Notes: generated by a model not told the origin, from the letters alone. Positions 32,557 to 44,367 are shown, counted from the stretch's first letter. The stretch: 64,000 nucleotides of DNA from Aldehydirespirator sp965221215 (GCA_965221215.1 OZ244872.1:3286001-3350000); one strand, 5' to 3'. Numbers and translations: made by a program.

Positions 32557-34007
32557 GCGGCGACGCCCAGCCCGACTTGCCGCCTGGGACGGAGACTCGC
32601 GGCGACGTTCCGTACCGCTTCGAGCGCAGCCATTCCGCAGGCGAGGTAGTCGAGGCCTTCGCAGGGCTCGAGGCCGGCGTCGAGACCGACACGGTGGTGT
32701 CGGTGGCTGGGCGTCTCATGCTGCGCCGACACCAGGGCCGCCTCGCCTTCGGGACCCTCCAAGACGCCACCGGCCGCATCCAGCTGTTCGCCACTGCGGT
32801 GGCCACCCCGCGCTTCGAGCAGTTCACCGCCCTGTCGATCGGCGACTGGGTGGGCGTGAGGGGCGCGGTCATGGCCACCCGCCGGGGCGAGCTGTCGGTG
32901 CGGGTCGACGAATGGTCGGTGCTGGCCCGCGCCCGCCGCCCGTTCCCCGACAAGTGGCACGGCCTCACCGACCCCGACACCCGCTACCGGCAGCGCTACG
33001 TGGACCTGTGGGTGAGCGACGAGGCGAGGGCCGCGTTCGCCCGCCGATCCGAGATCGTGGCATCGCTGCGCCGCCGCCTCGCCGAGCGGGGCTTCGTAGA
33101 GGTCGAGACCCCGATGCTGCACCCGATACCGGGTGGAGCGGCGGCCCGACCCTTCGTCACCCACCACGAGGCTCTTAGCGCGGACCTGTATCTGCGGATC
33201 GCCCCCGAGCTGTACCTCAAGCGGCTGGTGGTGGGGGGCATGGAGCGGGTGTACGAGATCGGCCGGGTGTTCCGCAACGAGGGCGTCTCCACCCGCCACA
33301 ACCCCGAATTCACCATGCTGGAGCTGTACTGGGCCTACGCTGACCACGCCGACATCATGGAGCTGACCGAGAGCCTGGTGGCCGGCGTGGCCGCGGAGGT
33401 GTGCGGCTCCACCACGGTCGCCTACGACGGACGCGAGGTGGACCTGTCGACTCCGTGGCGCAGGGCCACCATGGAGGAGGTGATCGCCGAGCATGCCGGG
33501 ATCGAGGCGAGCCTCGACTCGGGCCTGGCCGAGCTGAGGGCCTGCTGCGAGCGCCTCCAGATCCTGGTCGAGGCCGGCTGGGGGCCGGGCAAGCTGCTGC
33601 TGGAGATCTATGAGAAGGCGGCCGAGCCCCAGCTCTGGGGTCCGGTGTTCGTGACCGACTATCCGGCCGAGGTGTCGCCGTTGTCGCGGCGCCATCGCAG
33701 CCGGCCCGGCTACGCCGAGCGCTTCGAGGGGATCGTGGCCGGCCGGGAGCTGTGCAACGCCTTCACCGAACTGGTCGATCCCGACGAGCAGCGGTCCCGC
33801 TTCGAGGCCCAGGCCGAGCTGCGGGCCGCGGGCGACGACGAGGCCATGCTGGTCGACGAGGACTATCTGCGGGCTCTGGAGTACGGGCTGCCCCCCACCG
33901 GCGGCCTCGGCATCGGCGTGGACCGCCTGGTGATGCTGCTCACCGACACCCAGGCCATCCGCGACGCGGTCCTGTTCCCCACCCTGCGCCCGCGCCAGCG
34001 GCTGTAA
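32553..34007 (+). CDS. lysS: Lysyl-tRNA synthetase, class II
   Basis: 484 residues. OB-fold anticodon domain in front (VSVAGRLMLRRHQGRLAFGTLQD); motif 1 RSEIVASLRRRLAERGFVEVETP; motif 2 VFRNEGVSTRHNPEFTMLE; motif 3 GLGIGVDRLVMLLT. ATG 32553 overlaps the mini-ORF stop. Full family length. Confidence 0.95.
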   Translation: MSGDAQPDLPPGTETRGDVPYRFERSHSAGEVVEAFAGLEAGVETDTVVSVAGRLMLRRHQGRLAFGTLQDATGRIQLFATAVATPRFEQFTALSIGDWVGVRGAVMATRRGELSVRVDEWSVLARARRPFPDKWHGLTDPDTRYRQRYVDLWVSDEARAAFARRSEIVASLRRRLAERGFVEVETPMLHPIPGGAAARPFVTHHEALSADLYLRIAPELYLKRLVVGGMERVYEIGRVFRNEGVSTRHNPEFTMLELYWAYADHADIMELTESLVAGVAAEVCGSTTVAYDGREVDLSTPWRRATMEEVIAEHAGIEASLDSGLAELRACCERLQILVEAGWGPGKLLLEIYEKAAEPQLWGPVFVTDYPAEVSPLSRRHRSRPGYAERFEGIVAGRELCNAFTELVDPDEQRSRFEAQAELRAAGDDEAMLVDEDYLRALEYGLPPTGGLGIGVDRLVMLLTDTQAIRDAVLFPTLRPRQRL

Positions 34008-34016
34008 CCGCCGGCG

Positions 34017-35012
34017 CTAGCCGACAGTGAGGGTGGGGTTGTCGACCAGGCGGTCGGCGGCTAGGCGCAGCACCGCGGCGGCGGGTGTTTCGGGCAGCCG
34101 CGACAGTGCAGACTGGGCCCTGGCCGCCCACTGGCGGGCCGTGTCGCGGGCCTCGTCCACCCCGTTGGTGGACCGCACCAACTCGGCGGCGCGGTCGCGG
34201 GCCGAGCCGTCGATGGGCCGGCCCAGGATGGACCGCAGTTCGTCGCCGGCCACCGGATCGGCCAGCGCCCGGATGACCGGCAGCGTGTAGGTGCCCTCGG
34301 CCAAGTCGTTGCCGGCCGGCTTGCCCAGCTGCGACTCGGTGGCCACCAGATCCAAGATGTCGTCCACGATCTGGAAGGCCATGCCGTAGGCCAGGCCGAA
34401 CTCTCCGAGCGCGCCGGCGGCATCGGTGGGCACTCCGCCGACCGCGGCTCCGATCCGGCACGAGATCGACAGCAGCGACGCGGTCTTGCCCGACACGGCC
34501 CGCTCGTAGCGCTGCTCGCTGCGATCGATGTCGTAGGTGGCCTCGAGCTCGATGATCTGGCCCTCGCAGACCCCGGTGATGGCCTCGGCCAGCAGCACCG
34601 CCACCTCGGCGCCGAGCGAGGCTGCGATGGCCGAGGCCCGGCCCAGCAGGTAGTCGCCGGCCAGGATGGCCCGCAGATTGCCCCATTGAGCGTTGACACT
34701 GGCCACCGAGCGGCGGGTGATGGCATCGTCCATCACGTCGTCGTGGTAGAGCGAGCCGACGTGGATCAACTCGACCGAGGCCCCGCCCCGCACCGCGTCG
34801 TCCGACGACCTGGTAGGGGCCGCCTCGCAAACCAGCGCGGAGGACAGACAGAAGCCGGGCCGGACCAGCTTGCCGCCCGCGGTGACCAAGTGGCGGACCA
34901 GTTCGGTGACGAATCGGTCACCGGTGGAAGCCTGCCGCAGCAGCTCCTCCTCCACTCGCCTGAGATCGTCGGCGAGGCACGGCAGCAGCGCGAAGGGGGA
35001 GGCGTGGTCCAC
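34017..35012 (-). CDS. Polyprenyl diphosphate synthase
   Basis: 331 residues, trans-isoprenyl diphosphate synthase. First Asp-rich motif LYHDDVMD, second FQIVDDILDL, plus GGKLVRPGF (GKxxRP). The small residues before the first motif (IHVGSLY) suggest a long product, such as the hepta- to nonaprenyl chain of menaquinone, but this is inference. GTG 35012 is chosen; longer in-frame starts up to 35129 add a basic low-complexity stretch. It is convergent with lysS. Confidence 0.87.
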   Translation of the reverse strand: MDHASPFALLPCLADDLRRVEEELLRQASTGDRFVTELVRHLVTAGGKLVRPGFCLSSALVCEAAPTRSSDDAVRGGASVELIHVGSLYHDDVMDDAITRRSVASVNAQWGNLRAILAGDYLLGRASAIAASLGAEVAVLLAEAITGVCEGQIIELEATYDIDRSEQRYERAVSGKTASLLSISCRIGAAVGGVPTDAAGALGEFGLAYGMAFQIVDDILDLVATESQLGKPAGNDLAEGTYTLPVIRALADPVAGDELRSILGRPIDGSARDRAAELVRSTNGVDEARDTARQWAARAQSALSRLPETPAAAVLRLAADRLVDNPTLTVG

Positions 35013-35219
35013 GCCGCGAGGGTAATGGGCGCCCCGCCGGGAGTGTCTGCCGACAGCCGCCACATGCTCCGCCGCGATGTGGCGTTGGCCCCGTCGGCCG
35101 GGCCGCACTCGGCGTTTGCCGGCAGTCAAGTGTCACATGCCGGGGCGCGACTCATGTCGCGGCGCGGGGTTACACTCTGGCCGAGCGAAGGCAGCCCGCC
35201 TGGCCGGGAGGTGTATGCG

Positions 35220-37745
<2,526 letters not shown>

Positions 37746-37746
37746 G

Positions 37747-37766
37747 CGCCCCCTCCTTCGGGGGCG
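37747..37766 (+). terminator. Hairpin after clpC
   Basis: CGCCCCC-tccttc-GGGGGCG, a 7-bp GC stem with a 6-base loop two bases after the stop. There is no T tract, which is usual in high-GC actinobacteria. Confidence 0.5.
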
Positions 37767-37776
37767 ACTGACGGCC

Positions 37777-39381
37777 ATGGCTGCTCAGCGCCGGGCCAGG
37801 CGGCTGCCACAGCGCAGGCGCGCCAGGCTGGGTTGCGGGATAGGCGTTCGGCGCGCCGCGGCTGTTCTTCGCGCGGTGGTGCTGGCCGTGGGGCTGGCGC
37901 TGCTGATGGCGGCTTGCCGGGTGGACACGGCGGTGCATGTGGACGTCGAGGAGGCCGGCTCGGGCACGGTGACGGTGGTGTTCAACGCCGACGCGGTGGC
38001 GGTGGGCCGGGTGCCGGAACTGGCCGGGGGGCTGCGCCTCGATGATGCTCGGGCTGCGGGCTGGGCGGTGGAGGGTCCGCTGTTCCGCGCCGACGGCGGT
38101 GTGCAGATCCGAGCGGTCAAGCGGTTCGAGTCGGCCGGGCAGCTGCCGCAGGTCCTCGAGGAGCTGGCCGGCCCCGATGTGATCTTCACCGATGTGGTGC
38201 TCGAGCAGACGCGCTCCTTTGCTGAAACCTCCTACCGCTTCAGCGCCCGCATCGATCCGGCCCCGCCGCTGGACGCCTTCAGCGACGGCGCCCTGGCCCA
38301 GATCTTCGAGGGCCAGCCCTTCGGGCGCCCGTTGGCGGAGTTGATCGCGGAGGCCGGAGCCCCCACCGATTCGCTGGGCTTCGAGTTCCTGCTGACGCTG
38401 CTCGACTCCGACGGGGCCTTCAGCGCCTCCTCGTCCGGCCTCGACGCAGCAGGCGATCCCGCCGGTGGGGCCGCGGCGCCCGCGGTCGACGGCTCCACCG
38501 CGGCGTGGCGGTTCCCCTACGGCGACCAGCCCGTGGTGGTCGGCGCCTCCACCCTGGTCGAGGACACGGTGGCCCCGCTGTGGCTCAACATCGCCCGGGT
38601 GGCCGGCCTCGCCTTCGGTGCAGTGCTGCTGGGGGTGATTGTGGCCAGGGTGGTGGTGCTGGTGCGCACCCCCAAGGGGCGGGGCCGCCGGGCCACCCGC
38701 CGCCGCCAGCAGCGGGCCGCGGCCCGCGAGGCCGAGGCCAGCCGTCCCCGCAAGCGGCTGTTGAGGCTGCTGGTGGTGGACGTGCACGGGGTGATCGTGC
38801 GCCCCACCGACCCGCGGGGCGGCCTGCTGCTGCCGGTGATCCTGAGCGAGAACCCCGACCTCGACCCGGAGCTGATCCGCGACCGGCACCGCATGCTGGT
38901 GCTGGGCCGCCTCACCGCCGAGGAGTTCTGGAGCGATCTCGGGCTCGGGCCTATCGGCCGGCAGGTGGAGACCCGCTACCTGTCGTCGTTCAAGCTGGTG
39001 CCGGGCCTGCACCCGTTCCTCGACCGGGTGGCCAGCCGGGGCCTGCCGGTGGCCGCCATCGGCAACCAGCCCCGAGAATGGGGTCAGCGCCTGCGGCGCA
39101 TGGCCCAATTGGAGGACTCGGTGTCGTCGTGGCTGGTCAGCGGCGAGGTGGGCGCGGTGCTGCCCGAGCGCCCGCTGTTCGAGGCGACCCGCCGGGTGAT
39201 GTCGGTGGACCTCTACGACTGCCTCTACCTGTCGAGCGTGCCCGAGTATCTAGACGCCGCCTCCGACATGGGAATGGCCACCGGCTACTTCGCGGCCAGC
39301 CCCGAAGACGTCCAAGAGACCGAGCACACCCTCATCCGAGGCTTCGACGACATTCTCAAAGGTCGCTCCCCCACCCCCTGA
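37777..39381 (+). CDS. LppM-like lipoprotein domain fused to HAD-like domain
   Basis: 534 residues. A basic start and a lipobox (LALLMAAC, Cys about residue 47) are followed by an LppM-like beta domain (VDVEEAGSGTVTVVFNAD through the AETSYRFSARID region), a low-complexity linker and a transmembrane helix (about 270-292). Then, on the cytoplasmic side, comes a HAD-like domain: LLVVDVHGVIV (motif I with His in place of the second Asp), PVAAIGNQP (motif II) and DLYDCLYLSSVPEYLDAASDMGM (motif IV-like). The missing Asp argues against ordinary phosphatase activity. A receptor-like link between envelope and cytoplasm is possible. Confidence 0.65.
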   Translation: MAAQRRARRLPQRRRARLGCGIGVRRAAAVLRAVVLAVGLALLMAACRVDTAVHVDVEEAGSGTVTVVFNADAVAVGRVPELAGGLRLDDARAAGWAVEGPLFRADGGVQIRAVKRFESAGQLPQVLEELAGPDVIFTDVVLEQTRSFAETSYRFSARIDPAPPLDAFSDGALAQIFEGQPFGRPLAELIAEAGAPTDSLGFEFLLTLLDSDGAFSASSSGLDAAGDPAGGAAAPAVDGSTAAWRFPYGDQPVVVGASTLVEDTVAPLWLNIARVAGLAFGAVLLGVIVARVVVLVRTPKGRGRRATRRRQQRAAAREAEASRPRKRLLRLLVVDVHGVIVRPTDPRGGLLLPVILSENPDLDPELIRDRHRMLVLGRLTAEEFWSDLGLGPIGRQVETRYLSSFKLVPGLHPFLDRVASRGLPVAAIGNQPREWGQRLRRMAQLEDSVSSWLVSGEVGAVLPERPLFEATRRVMSVDLYDCLYLSSVPEYLDAASDMGMATGYFAASPEDVQETEHTLIRGFDDILKGRSPTP

Positions 39382-39409
39382 CCCGTCCCGCAGGCAGCCG
39401 AAGCATAAG

Positions 39410-39493
39410 CCCGCCGGGTCCCGGCCTCACCCGTATGGGCCGGTTTCGCTCGCCTATTCGCTCGGCCTCTAGGCCCGCCGGGTCCCGGCCTCT
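39410..39493 (+). repeat. Direct repeats flanking a dispersed-repeat core
   Basis: GCCCGCCGGGTCCCGGCCTC occurs at 39410-39429 and 39474-39493, and between the copies lies ACCCGTATGGGCCGG followed by the CTATTCGCTCGGCCTCT core (39454-39470). The second copy touches the SDR stop. Confidence 0.7.
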
Positions 39494-40257
39494 CAGCCGG
39501 CGGTGTCAGTGAAGCGGTCTCGGACGTGGCCGTACTGCTCGCCGCCGTCGACGGTCAGGCAGGCGCCGGTCGCCGCCTCGGCCTTGAGGAGGTAGCGCAC
39601 CGCCCGCCCAGCCTCGGCGCCGCCGCTCCAGCGGCCCAGCAGCGTGCGGTGGCGCAGTCTCTCAACCTGTTCGGGCCCGAACTTGGCGGGCTGGATGGTC
39701 GGGCCGAGCGCCACCGCGTTGCAGCGCACCGTTGGGGCCAACTCCACCGCCAACTGGCGGGTGAGGGCGAGCAGGGCGGCCTTGGCCACGCTGTGGGCGC
39801 CTCGGCCGGGCCAGGGCTGCCAAGCAGACAGGTCGACGATGTTCACGATCGCTCCGCCGCCCCGGTCGAGCATCGACGGAGCGACCGCGTTGCAAAGGTG
39901 GAACGGCCCGTGGACCACCACGTCGAAGGTCTGGTACCAGACGCCGGTGTCGTCGCAGGGAAACTCGTCTCGCGCGAACCACGACGCGCTGTTGACCAGG
40001 GCATCGATGGGTCCGAGCCGGCCAGCGACGGCTTCGGCCAACTCCGAGGCCTCGGCGGGGTCGGCCAGGTCGGCGCGGAACGCGTCGGCCTCAACACCGC
40101 AGCGCTTCAGCTCCTCCACCGTCTCGGCTGCTTCGGCTGCGGACCGGTGGTAGGCGACGGCCACGCTGGCGCCGGCGGCGCCCAGCGTAAGCGCGATGGC
40201 TCGCCCCACTCGATGGGCGCCGCCGGTCACCAGGGCAACCCGTCCCGCCAATTCCAC
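39493..40257 (-). CDS. SDR oxidoreductase, pteridine-reductase-like, His in place of active Tyr
   Basis: 254 residues, Rossmann fold. ALVTGGAHRVGRAIAL is the TGxxxRxG form seen in pteridine reductase/FolM-type SDRs; ALVNSASWF is the NNAS-like strand; LTVDGGEQYG the C-terminal motif. The catalytic YxxxK is HSVAK (AHSVAKAALLAL), so Tyr is His. It could be inactive or use His. It stands alone, convergent to the lipoprotein-HAD gene. Confidence 0.8.
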   Translation of the reverse strand: MELAGRVALVTGGAHRVGRAIALTLGAAGASVAVAYHRSAAEAAETVEELKRCGVEADAFRADLADPAEASELAEAVAGRLGPIDALVNSASWFARDEFPCDDTGVWYQTFDVVVHGPFHLCNAVAPSMLDRGGGAIVNIVDLSAWQPWPGRGAHSVAKAALLALTRQLAVELAPTVRCNAVALGPTIQPAKFGPEQVERLRHRTLLGRWSGGAEAGRAVRYLLKAEAATGACLTVDGGEQYGHVRDRFTDTAG

Positions 40258-40319
40258 TCGTCGCCCCCGATCCGCCCGGCGTCTAGCCGCGAGCGTAGAG
40301 TCCGTCGCGTTGAAGCGCT

Positions 40320-40419
40320 GTATTCCCGGTCTCGTTCACTGCACTAACGAGCCGCCCAAACCACAGTCCACGGCCTGCCCTGTATGGGCCGAACGCACTC
40401 GCCTATTCGCTCGGCCTCT
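40320..40419 (+). repeat. Dispersed repeat element, copy 2
   Basis: About 100 bp between two divergent genes, matching 24361-24469 block by block (CAGTCCACGGCCTGCCC, GTATGGGCCGAA, CTATTCGCTCGGCCTCT). Its right end abuts the -10 box of the following gene. Confidence 0.65.
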
Positions 40420-40424
40420 ATTGT
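40419..40424 (+). promoter_or_regulatory. Putative -10 element of second F420 oxidoreductase
   Basis: TATTGT lies 13 to 8 bases before GTG 40432 and begins on the last base of the repeat core. Confidence 0.4.
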
Positions 40425-40431
40425 CGGTGCC

Positions 40432-41409
40432 GTGGTGGAGTTGGCTTGCATGGTTATGCCCGAGGGGCCGGTCGGGCAGGTGGTTGAGGCGGCGGCGGCG
40501 GCCGAGAGGCTCGGGTGCCGCCGGGTCTGGATCCCCGACGAGGGGCTGGCCGCCCGGGAGTGCTGGGTGACGCTGGGCGCGGCGGCGGCGGCCACCAACT
40601 CGGTGGAGTTGGGCACCGGCATCACCAACGCCTATACCCGCCATCCGGGCATGACCGCCGCGGCGGTGGCCACCCTGGACGAGGCCTCGGGCGGTCGGGC
40701 CGCGCTGGGCATCGGCGCGGGCGGGGCCCTCACCCTCACCTCGCTGGCCATCGAGCGCCGATCGCCGATCGCGGCCATGCGCGAGCTGGCCACCACCAGC
40801 CGGGCGCTGTGGTCGGGCCGGGTCGTCGATCACGACGGGGTGGCGGGCGGGTTCCGCGGGGCACGCCTCGGCTACGGCCGGCCCGACATTCCGGTGTGGC
40901 TGGCCGGGCGGGGTCCCAGGGTCATGGCGCTGGCGGGGGAGTTGGCCGACGGCTTCATCATGTCGTTCGTCCACAAGGAGCTGATCGGCGACCATGTTGC
41001 TGCCATCCGCAGCGCCGCCGACGAGCACGACCGCCGGTACCCCAGGCTGTGCTACATGACCATCCTGGCTATCACCGAGCAGGACCGGGAGAGCGCCCGG
41101 GCCGCGCTCACCTTCCGCCTGGTCGATTCCCCCGAGGAGGTGAAGGCCCGCATCGGCCTGGACACCCGAGCCGAGGCCTCCATCCGCCAAGCTCTCTCCG
41201 AGGGCGGCCCCGCAGCCGCGGCCCGATTCGTGCGCGACGACTGGGTCGAAGCCTTCGTGATATGCGGAACGCCAGCCGAGTGCCGCGCCGAGTTGGCCGC
41301 GCTGGTGGCGGCCAACGGCATCGACGAGTTCCAGGTATCGATCAACAACCTCCAAACCGCAGCCCAAGACCTGGTCCAAGCCGCCGAGATAGTCGCCCCG
41401 CAGAACTGA
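40432..41409 (+). CDS. F420-dependent LLM-class oxidoreductase, paralogue
   Basis: 325 residues, luciferase-like barrel: VWIPDEGLAARECWVTLG, GITNAYTRHPGMTAAAVATLDEASGGRAALG and VWLAGRGPRVMALAGEL. It is collinear over its whole length with the enzyme at 7112-8086, which shares, for example, the FRLVDSP(E/A)EV segment. GTG 40432 is preferred; an ATG at 40384 would translate 16 codons of the dispersed repeat. Substrate unknown. Confidence 0.85.
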   Translation: MVELACMVMPEGPVGQVVEAAAAAERLGCRRVWIPDEGLAARECWVTLGAAAAATNSVELGTGITNAYTRHPGMTAAAVATLDEASGGRAALGIGAGGALTLTSLAIERRSPIAAMRELATTSRALWSGRVVDHDGVAGGFRGARLGYGRPDIPVWLAGRGPRVMALAGELADGFIMSFVHKELIGDHVAAIRSAADEHDRRYPRLCYMTILAITEQDRESARAALTFRLVDSPEEVKARIGLDTRAEASIRQALSEGGPAAAARFVRDDWVEAFVICGTPAECRAELAALVAANGIDEFQVSINNLQTAAQDLVQAAEIVAPQN

Positions 41410-41436
41410 ATCAACTCCTCGTACCCGGGCTGGCCC

Positions 41437-43206
41437 TCACCCCGCGTCCGGCCGTTGCGGCGGGTTGACGTGGACGGTGACGATCTCGAGTTCGTGGTAC
41501 TGCTGGTGGACCACGGAAGTGGCGAAGTGTCGCAGGAGCCGCAGCGATACGTCGCGCTCCACCGGTCTGGCGGGGGCCGGCTCGTCGAGCAGGGCCAGGC
41601 GATCCTCGATGTTCTCACCTCGGGCCGCGGCCACGAACTCGAGCACGGCCCGCCCGTCCTGCTTGCTGGCCGTGATGCGCAGCGAACGCCCGACATCGTC
41701 TCTGTCAGGATCCTCAGAGTCGAGCAGCGTCAGCAGCGTCTCCTCGGCGACTGCGTTCAGCCGCAGCGACATCGGCATCCCCCAGCCGTGGCTGGTCGCG
41801 ACCCCGTCCAGGAACTCGCGGATGCGAGGCAGTTCCGCGATGGCCAGATCGGCTCGCAGCCGCTGGCGCCGGGGCTGGGTTAGCTCCATGAACAGCGTCA
41901 GCACGATCGCCGCTAGGCCGCCCGCGGTCATGCCGTTCTCTAGGAGTCCGCCCGCGAACCCCTCCAGATACTCGGGGAAGATCACGCCGTTCTGGAAGCC
42001 GACGCCGATCCAGAACGAGACTCCCGCGATCAGGCCCTTGCGGTAGTCGGAGGCTTCCTCGACGACGATCCTCATGCCGACCACGAAGAGCATGGCCATC
42101 AGCACCGTCACGTAGGCGGCGACCACCGCGTCGGGCACGGCCAGTACCAGGGCCAGGAACTTGGGCACCAGTGCCATCGCGATGAACGAGGTGCCTATGG
42201 CGACGCCGACGCGGCGGGAGGCGACGCCGGTCAACTCGGTGATGGACACGCTGTTGGAATAGGTCGTGTTGGGAACGGTGCCGGCCAGCCCCGACAGCAG
42301 GTTGCCGGCGCCGTCGGCGGCCACCGCCCCCTGCACGACGCGATAGTCCACCGCCCGGGGGTTCCGCCACGACACCCGCTGGATGGCCACCGAGTCGCCG
42401 AGGGTCTCGATGGCGCCGATGAGGGTGACCAGGATGAAGGCGGGCAGCAGGCTCCAGAATGTCGAGCCGAACGAGAGGTCGAGGCCGGGCCAACCCTCAT
42501 CGGGCAGGCCGATCCAGGGTGCTTCGGCCACCCGATCGATGTCGTACAGCCCGAAGAGGGCAGCGGTGATCGAGCCGGCCACGACGCCGATGACCGGAGC
42601 CCACATGCGCAGGCTGCCCGAGGACTTCAGCGCGATGGCGACAATCACGATCAAGGTGGCCAGCGTGCTGGTCGGCCCGCTCCATTCGGAACTGCCTTCG
42701 GGCGAGGCCGCCACCATGTCGAACACGAGCGGCATGACCGTCACTGCGATCAGCATCAGCACCGTGCCCGCCACCGTGGGTGTCAGCAGTCGCCGGAACA
42801 GCGACAGCCTGGCGGCTAGAAGGAACTGGAACAGCGAAGACGCCACCACGAGCGTGGCCAGCAGTCCGGGGCCTCCCTGCACCAGCGCGGTCACGCACAC
42901 TGCGATGAACGCGCCCGAAGTTCCCATCAGCAGCACGTATCCCGCGCCGATGCGCCCGAACCGCACTGCCTGCATGATCGTGCTGACACCGCTGACCGCG
43001 GCAGCCGCGAACACCGCCCACATCAGGTACGAGTCGCTCCCGCCTGCCGCTCGGATGATGATCGCCGGGGTCAAGACGATGCCCGCGATGGTCAGGATCG
43101 CGAACTGCAGGCCCATGCCCGCGGTCAGCGCGAGCGGCGGCCGGTCGTCGGGCTCGAAGCGGACATGCCGCGACCCGGCGGATGAGTCGTGTTTCACGTC
43201 AAGCAT
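41437..43206 (-). CDS. NCS2 nucleobase permease fused to ATPase-like domain
   Basis: 589 residues. Residues 20-435 form about 13-14 helices of the xanthine/uracil permease family (GLQFAILTIAGIVLTPAII; NLLSGLAGTVPNTTYSNSVSITELTGVASRRVG is the family signature). Residues about 445-589 form a soluble domain resembling the GHKL/anti-sigma kinase fold: MSLRLNAVAEETLLTLLDSED like an N box, LRITASKQDGRAVLEFV like the G1 strand, without clear Gly-rich boxes. This tail is rare for transporters and may sense or regulate. ATG 43206 is chosen; an earlier in-frame start would add a polar stretch. Confidence 0.75.
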   Translation of the reverse strand: MLDVKHDSSAGSRHVRFEPDDRPPLALTAGMGLQFAILTIAGIVLTPAIIIRAAGGSDSYLMWAVFAAAAVSGVSTIMQAVRFGRIGAGYVLLMGTSGAFIAVCVTALVQGGPGLLATLVVASSLFQFLLAARLSLFRRLLTPTVAGTVLMLIAVTVMPLVFDMVAASPEGSSEWSGPTSTLATLIVIVAIALKSSGSLRMWAPVIGVVAGSITAALFGLYDIDRVAEAPWIGLPDEGWPGLDLSFGSTFWSLLPAFILVTLIGAIETLGDSVAIQRVSWRNPRAVDYRVVQGAVAADGAGNLLSGLAGTVPNTTYSNSVSITELTGVASRRVGVAIGTSFIAMALVPKFLALVLAVPDAVVAAYVTVLMAMLFVVGMRIVVEEASDYRKGLIAGVSFWIGVGFQNGVIFPEYLEGFAGGLLENGMTAGGLAAIVLTLFMELTQPRRQRLRADLAIAELPRIREFLDGVATSHGWGMPMSLRLNAVAEETLLTLLDSEDPDRDDVGRSLRITASKQDGRAVLEFVAAARGENIEDRLALLDEPAPARPVERDVSLRLLRHFATSVVHQQYHELEIVTVHVNPPQRPDAG

Positions 43207-43464
43207 GATCACCCACAGCGACCGCCACCACAAGCAACACGAGCCCACCACTCGACGTACTCCCACGCCGAGAAGCGATTCCGCGGCCACGAGCCTCGTT
43301 CCCGTTCATCGAGATCGGCCTGGAGTCGTTGGCTCCGGCGACAACACGACCGGCGGCCACAGACCCTCACGCTGCAATGCGCCCAGCAGCGCGGCGGTCC
43401 GCCGATTGCGACTCGCCAGGAAGGACACAGCACCCCAGTCGAGCGAACAGATAGTTCGCTGGTG

Positions 43465-43538
<74 letters not shown>

Positions 43539-43631
43539 GGGTTGCCGGAATGGGTTCGTCCGCCATGGTACTTGGGCTCGGCTGGCGTTGCGGGTGCGGC
43601 TGCTCGTGGTGCGGGCGTTGGTGAACTGGGG

Positions 43632-43991
43632 TCAGCAGGGGGGTATGGCGGCCGCGGCTCGGGTCTTGAGGCCGCGGCCGAGGCCTTCGTCGTAGGCGAC
43701 TACCCGGTCTGCGGTGGCCGGGGTCAGGCTCTTCCACAGGACTGGGCTCCACGCCACCTGCGCCGATACGACTACACCGGCGTCGGCTTCGGCGCAGGCC
43801 TCGACGCCCTCGGTCTCGGGCGGCGCGCACCCCTCGTGAGTGATGCAACTGGCCACGAAGTTGGTTGCGGCGTGCTCGGCCCGGATCTCGGCCAGGTCGG
43901 CGGCCGCGGCGTGAGCCGCGTGGTCGCGCAGCGAGACCGCCATGGCGGTGACCATGGCGGCCAGCATCAACACCAGCACCGGGACAGTCAT
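43632..43991 (-). CDS. Small exported TadG/TadE-like protein
   Basis: 119 residues. An N-terminal hydrophobic helix (VPVLVLMLAAMVTAMAVSL), then an Ala-rich amphipathic helix (DHAAHAAAADLAEIRAEHAATNF) as in TadE/TadG or helicase-secretion neighbour proteins, then a small domain with four Cys. Last gene of the second Tad-like locus. Ten bases separate it from the preceding gene. Confidence 0.5.
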   Translation of the reverse strand: MTVPVLVLMLAAMVTAMAVSLRDHAAHAAAADLAEIRAEHAATNFVASCITHEGCAPPETEGVEACAEADAGVVVSAQVAWSPVLWKSLTPATADRVVAYDEGLGRGLKTRAAAAIPPC

Positions 43992-44001
43992 CGGAGTCTC
44001 A

Positions 44002-44367
44002 TTACGACGCGGGGCAGGCGACCCGCGCGTTTGCTGAAGCGGCCGGCCGGGCCTGGGCGTAGCCGGTGAAGCACACCCGGTTGCCCGACACGTCGCACTC
44101 CACGGTTACCGTTGCCGACTGGCCCGCGCTGATCACGTCGATGTCCGAGTTGGTTTCGTTGCAGGCGGAGAGCGTCGCTCCAAGAGCGATCCGTTCGCCG
44201 GTGTCGGCTGCTTCGAGACCGGTTGCCTGCGAGGCTGCCTGGGCGGCCAGCTCGGCCGCGACCGCGGTGCGGGCCTGGCCGTTGGAGAAGCCGCCCACAA
44301 GGGCCACCGCCCACAGCGCCAGCGCCACCACAGGAGATGCCAACACCAGCGCCACTGCCTCATCCAT
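44002..44367 (-). CDS. TadE-like pseudopilin 1 of second Tad locus
   Basis: 121 residues: MDEAVALVLASPVVALALWAV start with Glu3 and a hydrophobic helix, then AVAAELAAQAASQATGLEAADTG, and a Cys-containing extracytoplasmic domain. It lacks a clear Gly cleavage site. An ORF of 53 codons (44360-44525, MLIKRREALAVTA) ends on its start with overlapping codons and may couple it to the gene upstream. Confidence 0.5.
   Translation of the reverse strand: MDEAVALVLASPVVALALWAVALVGGFSNGQARTAVAAELAAQAASQATGLEAADTGERIALGATLSACNETNSDIDVISAGQSATVTVECDVSGNRVCFTGYAQARPAASANARVACPAS

Noticed and set aside
43190..43205. TGTTTCACGTCAAGCA resembles the ParB site parS
   Set aside because: 14 of 16 bases match, but the symmetry is broken at two positions and it lies in the start of the permease gene. 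No par genes or further sites are near.
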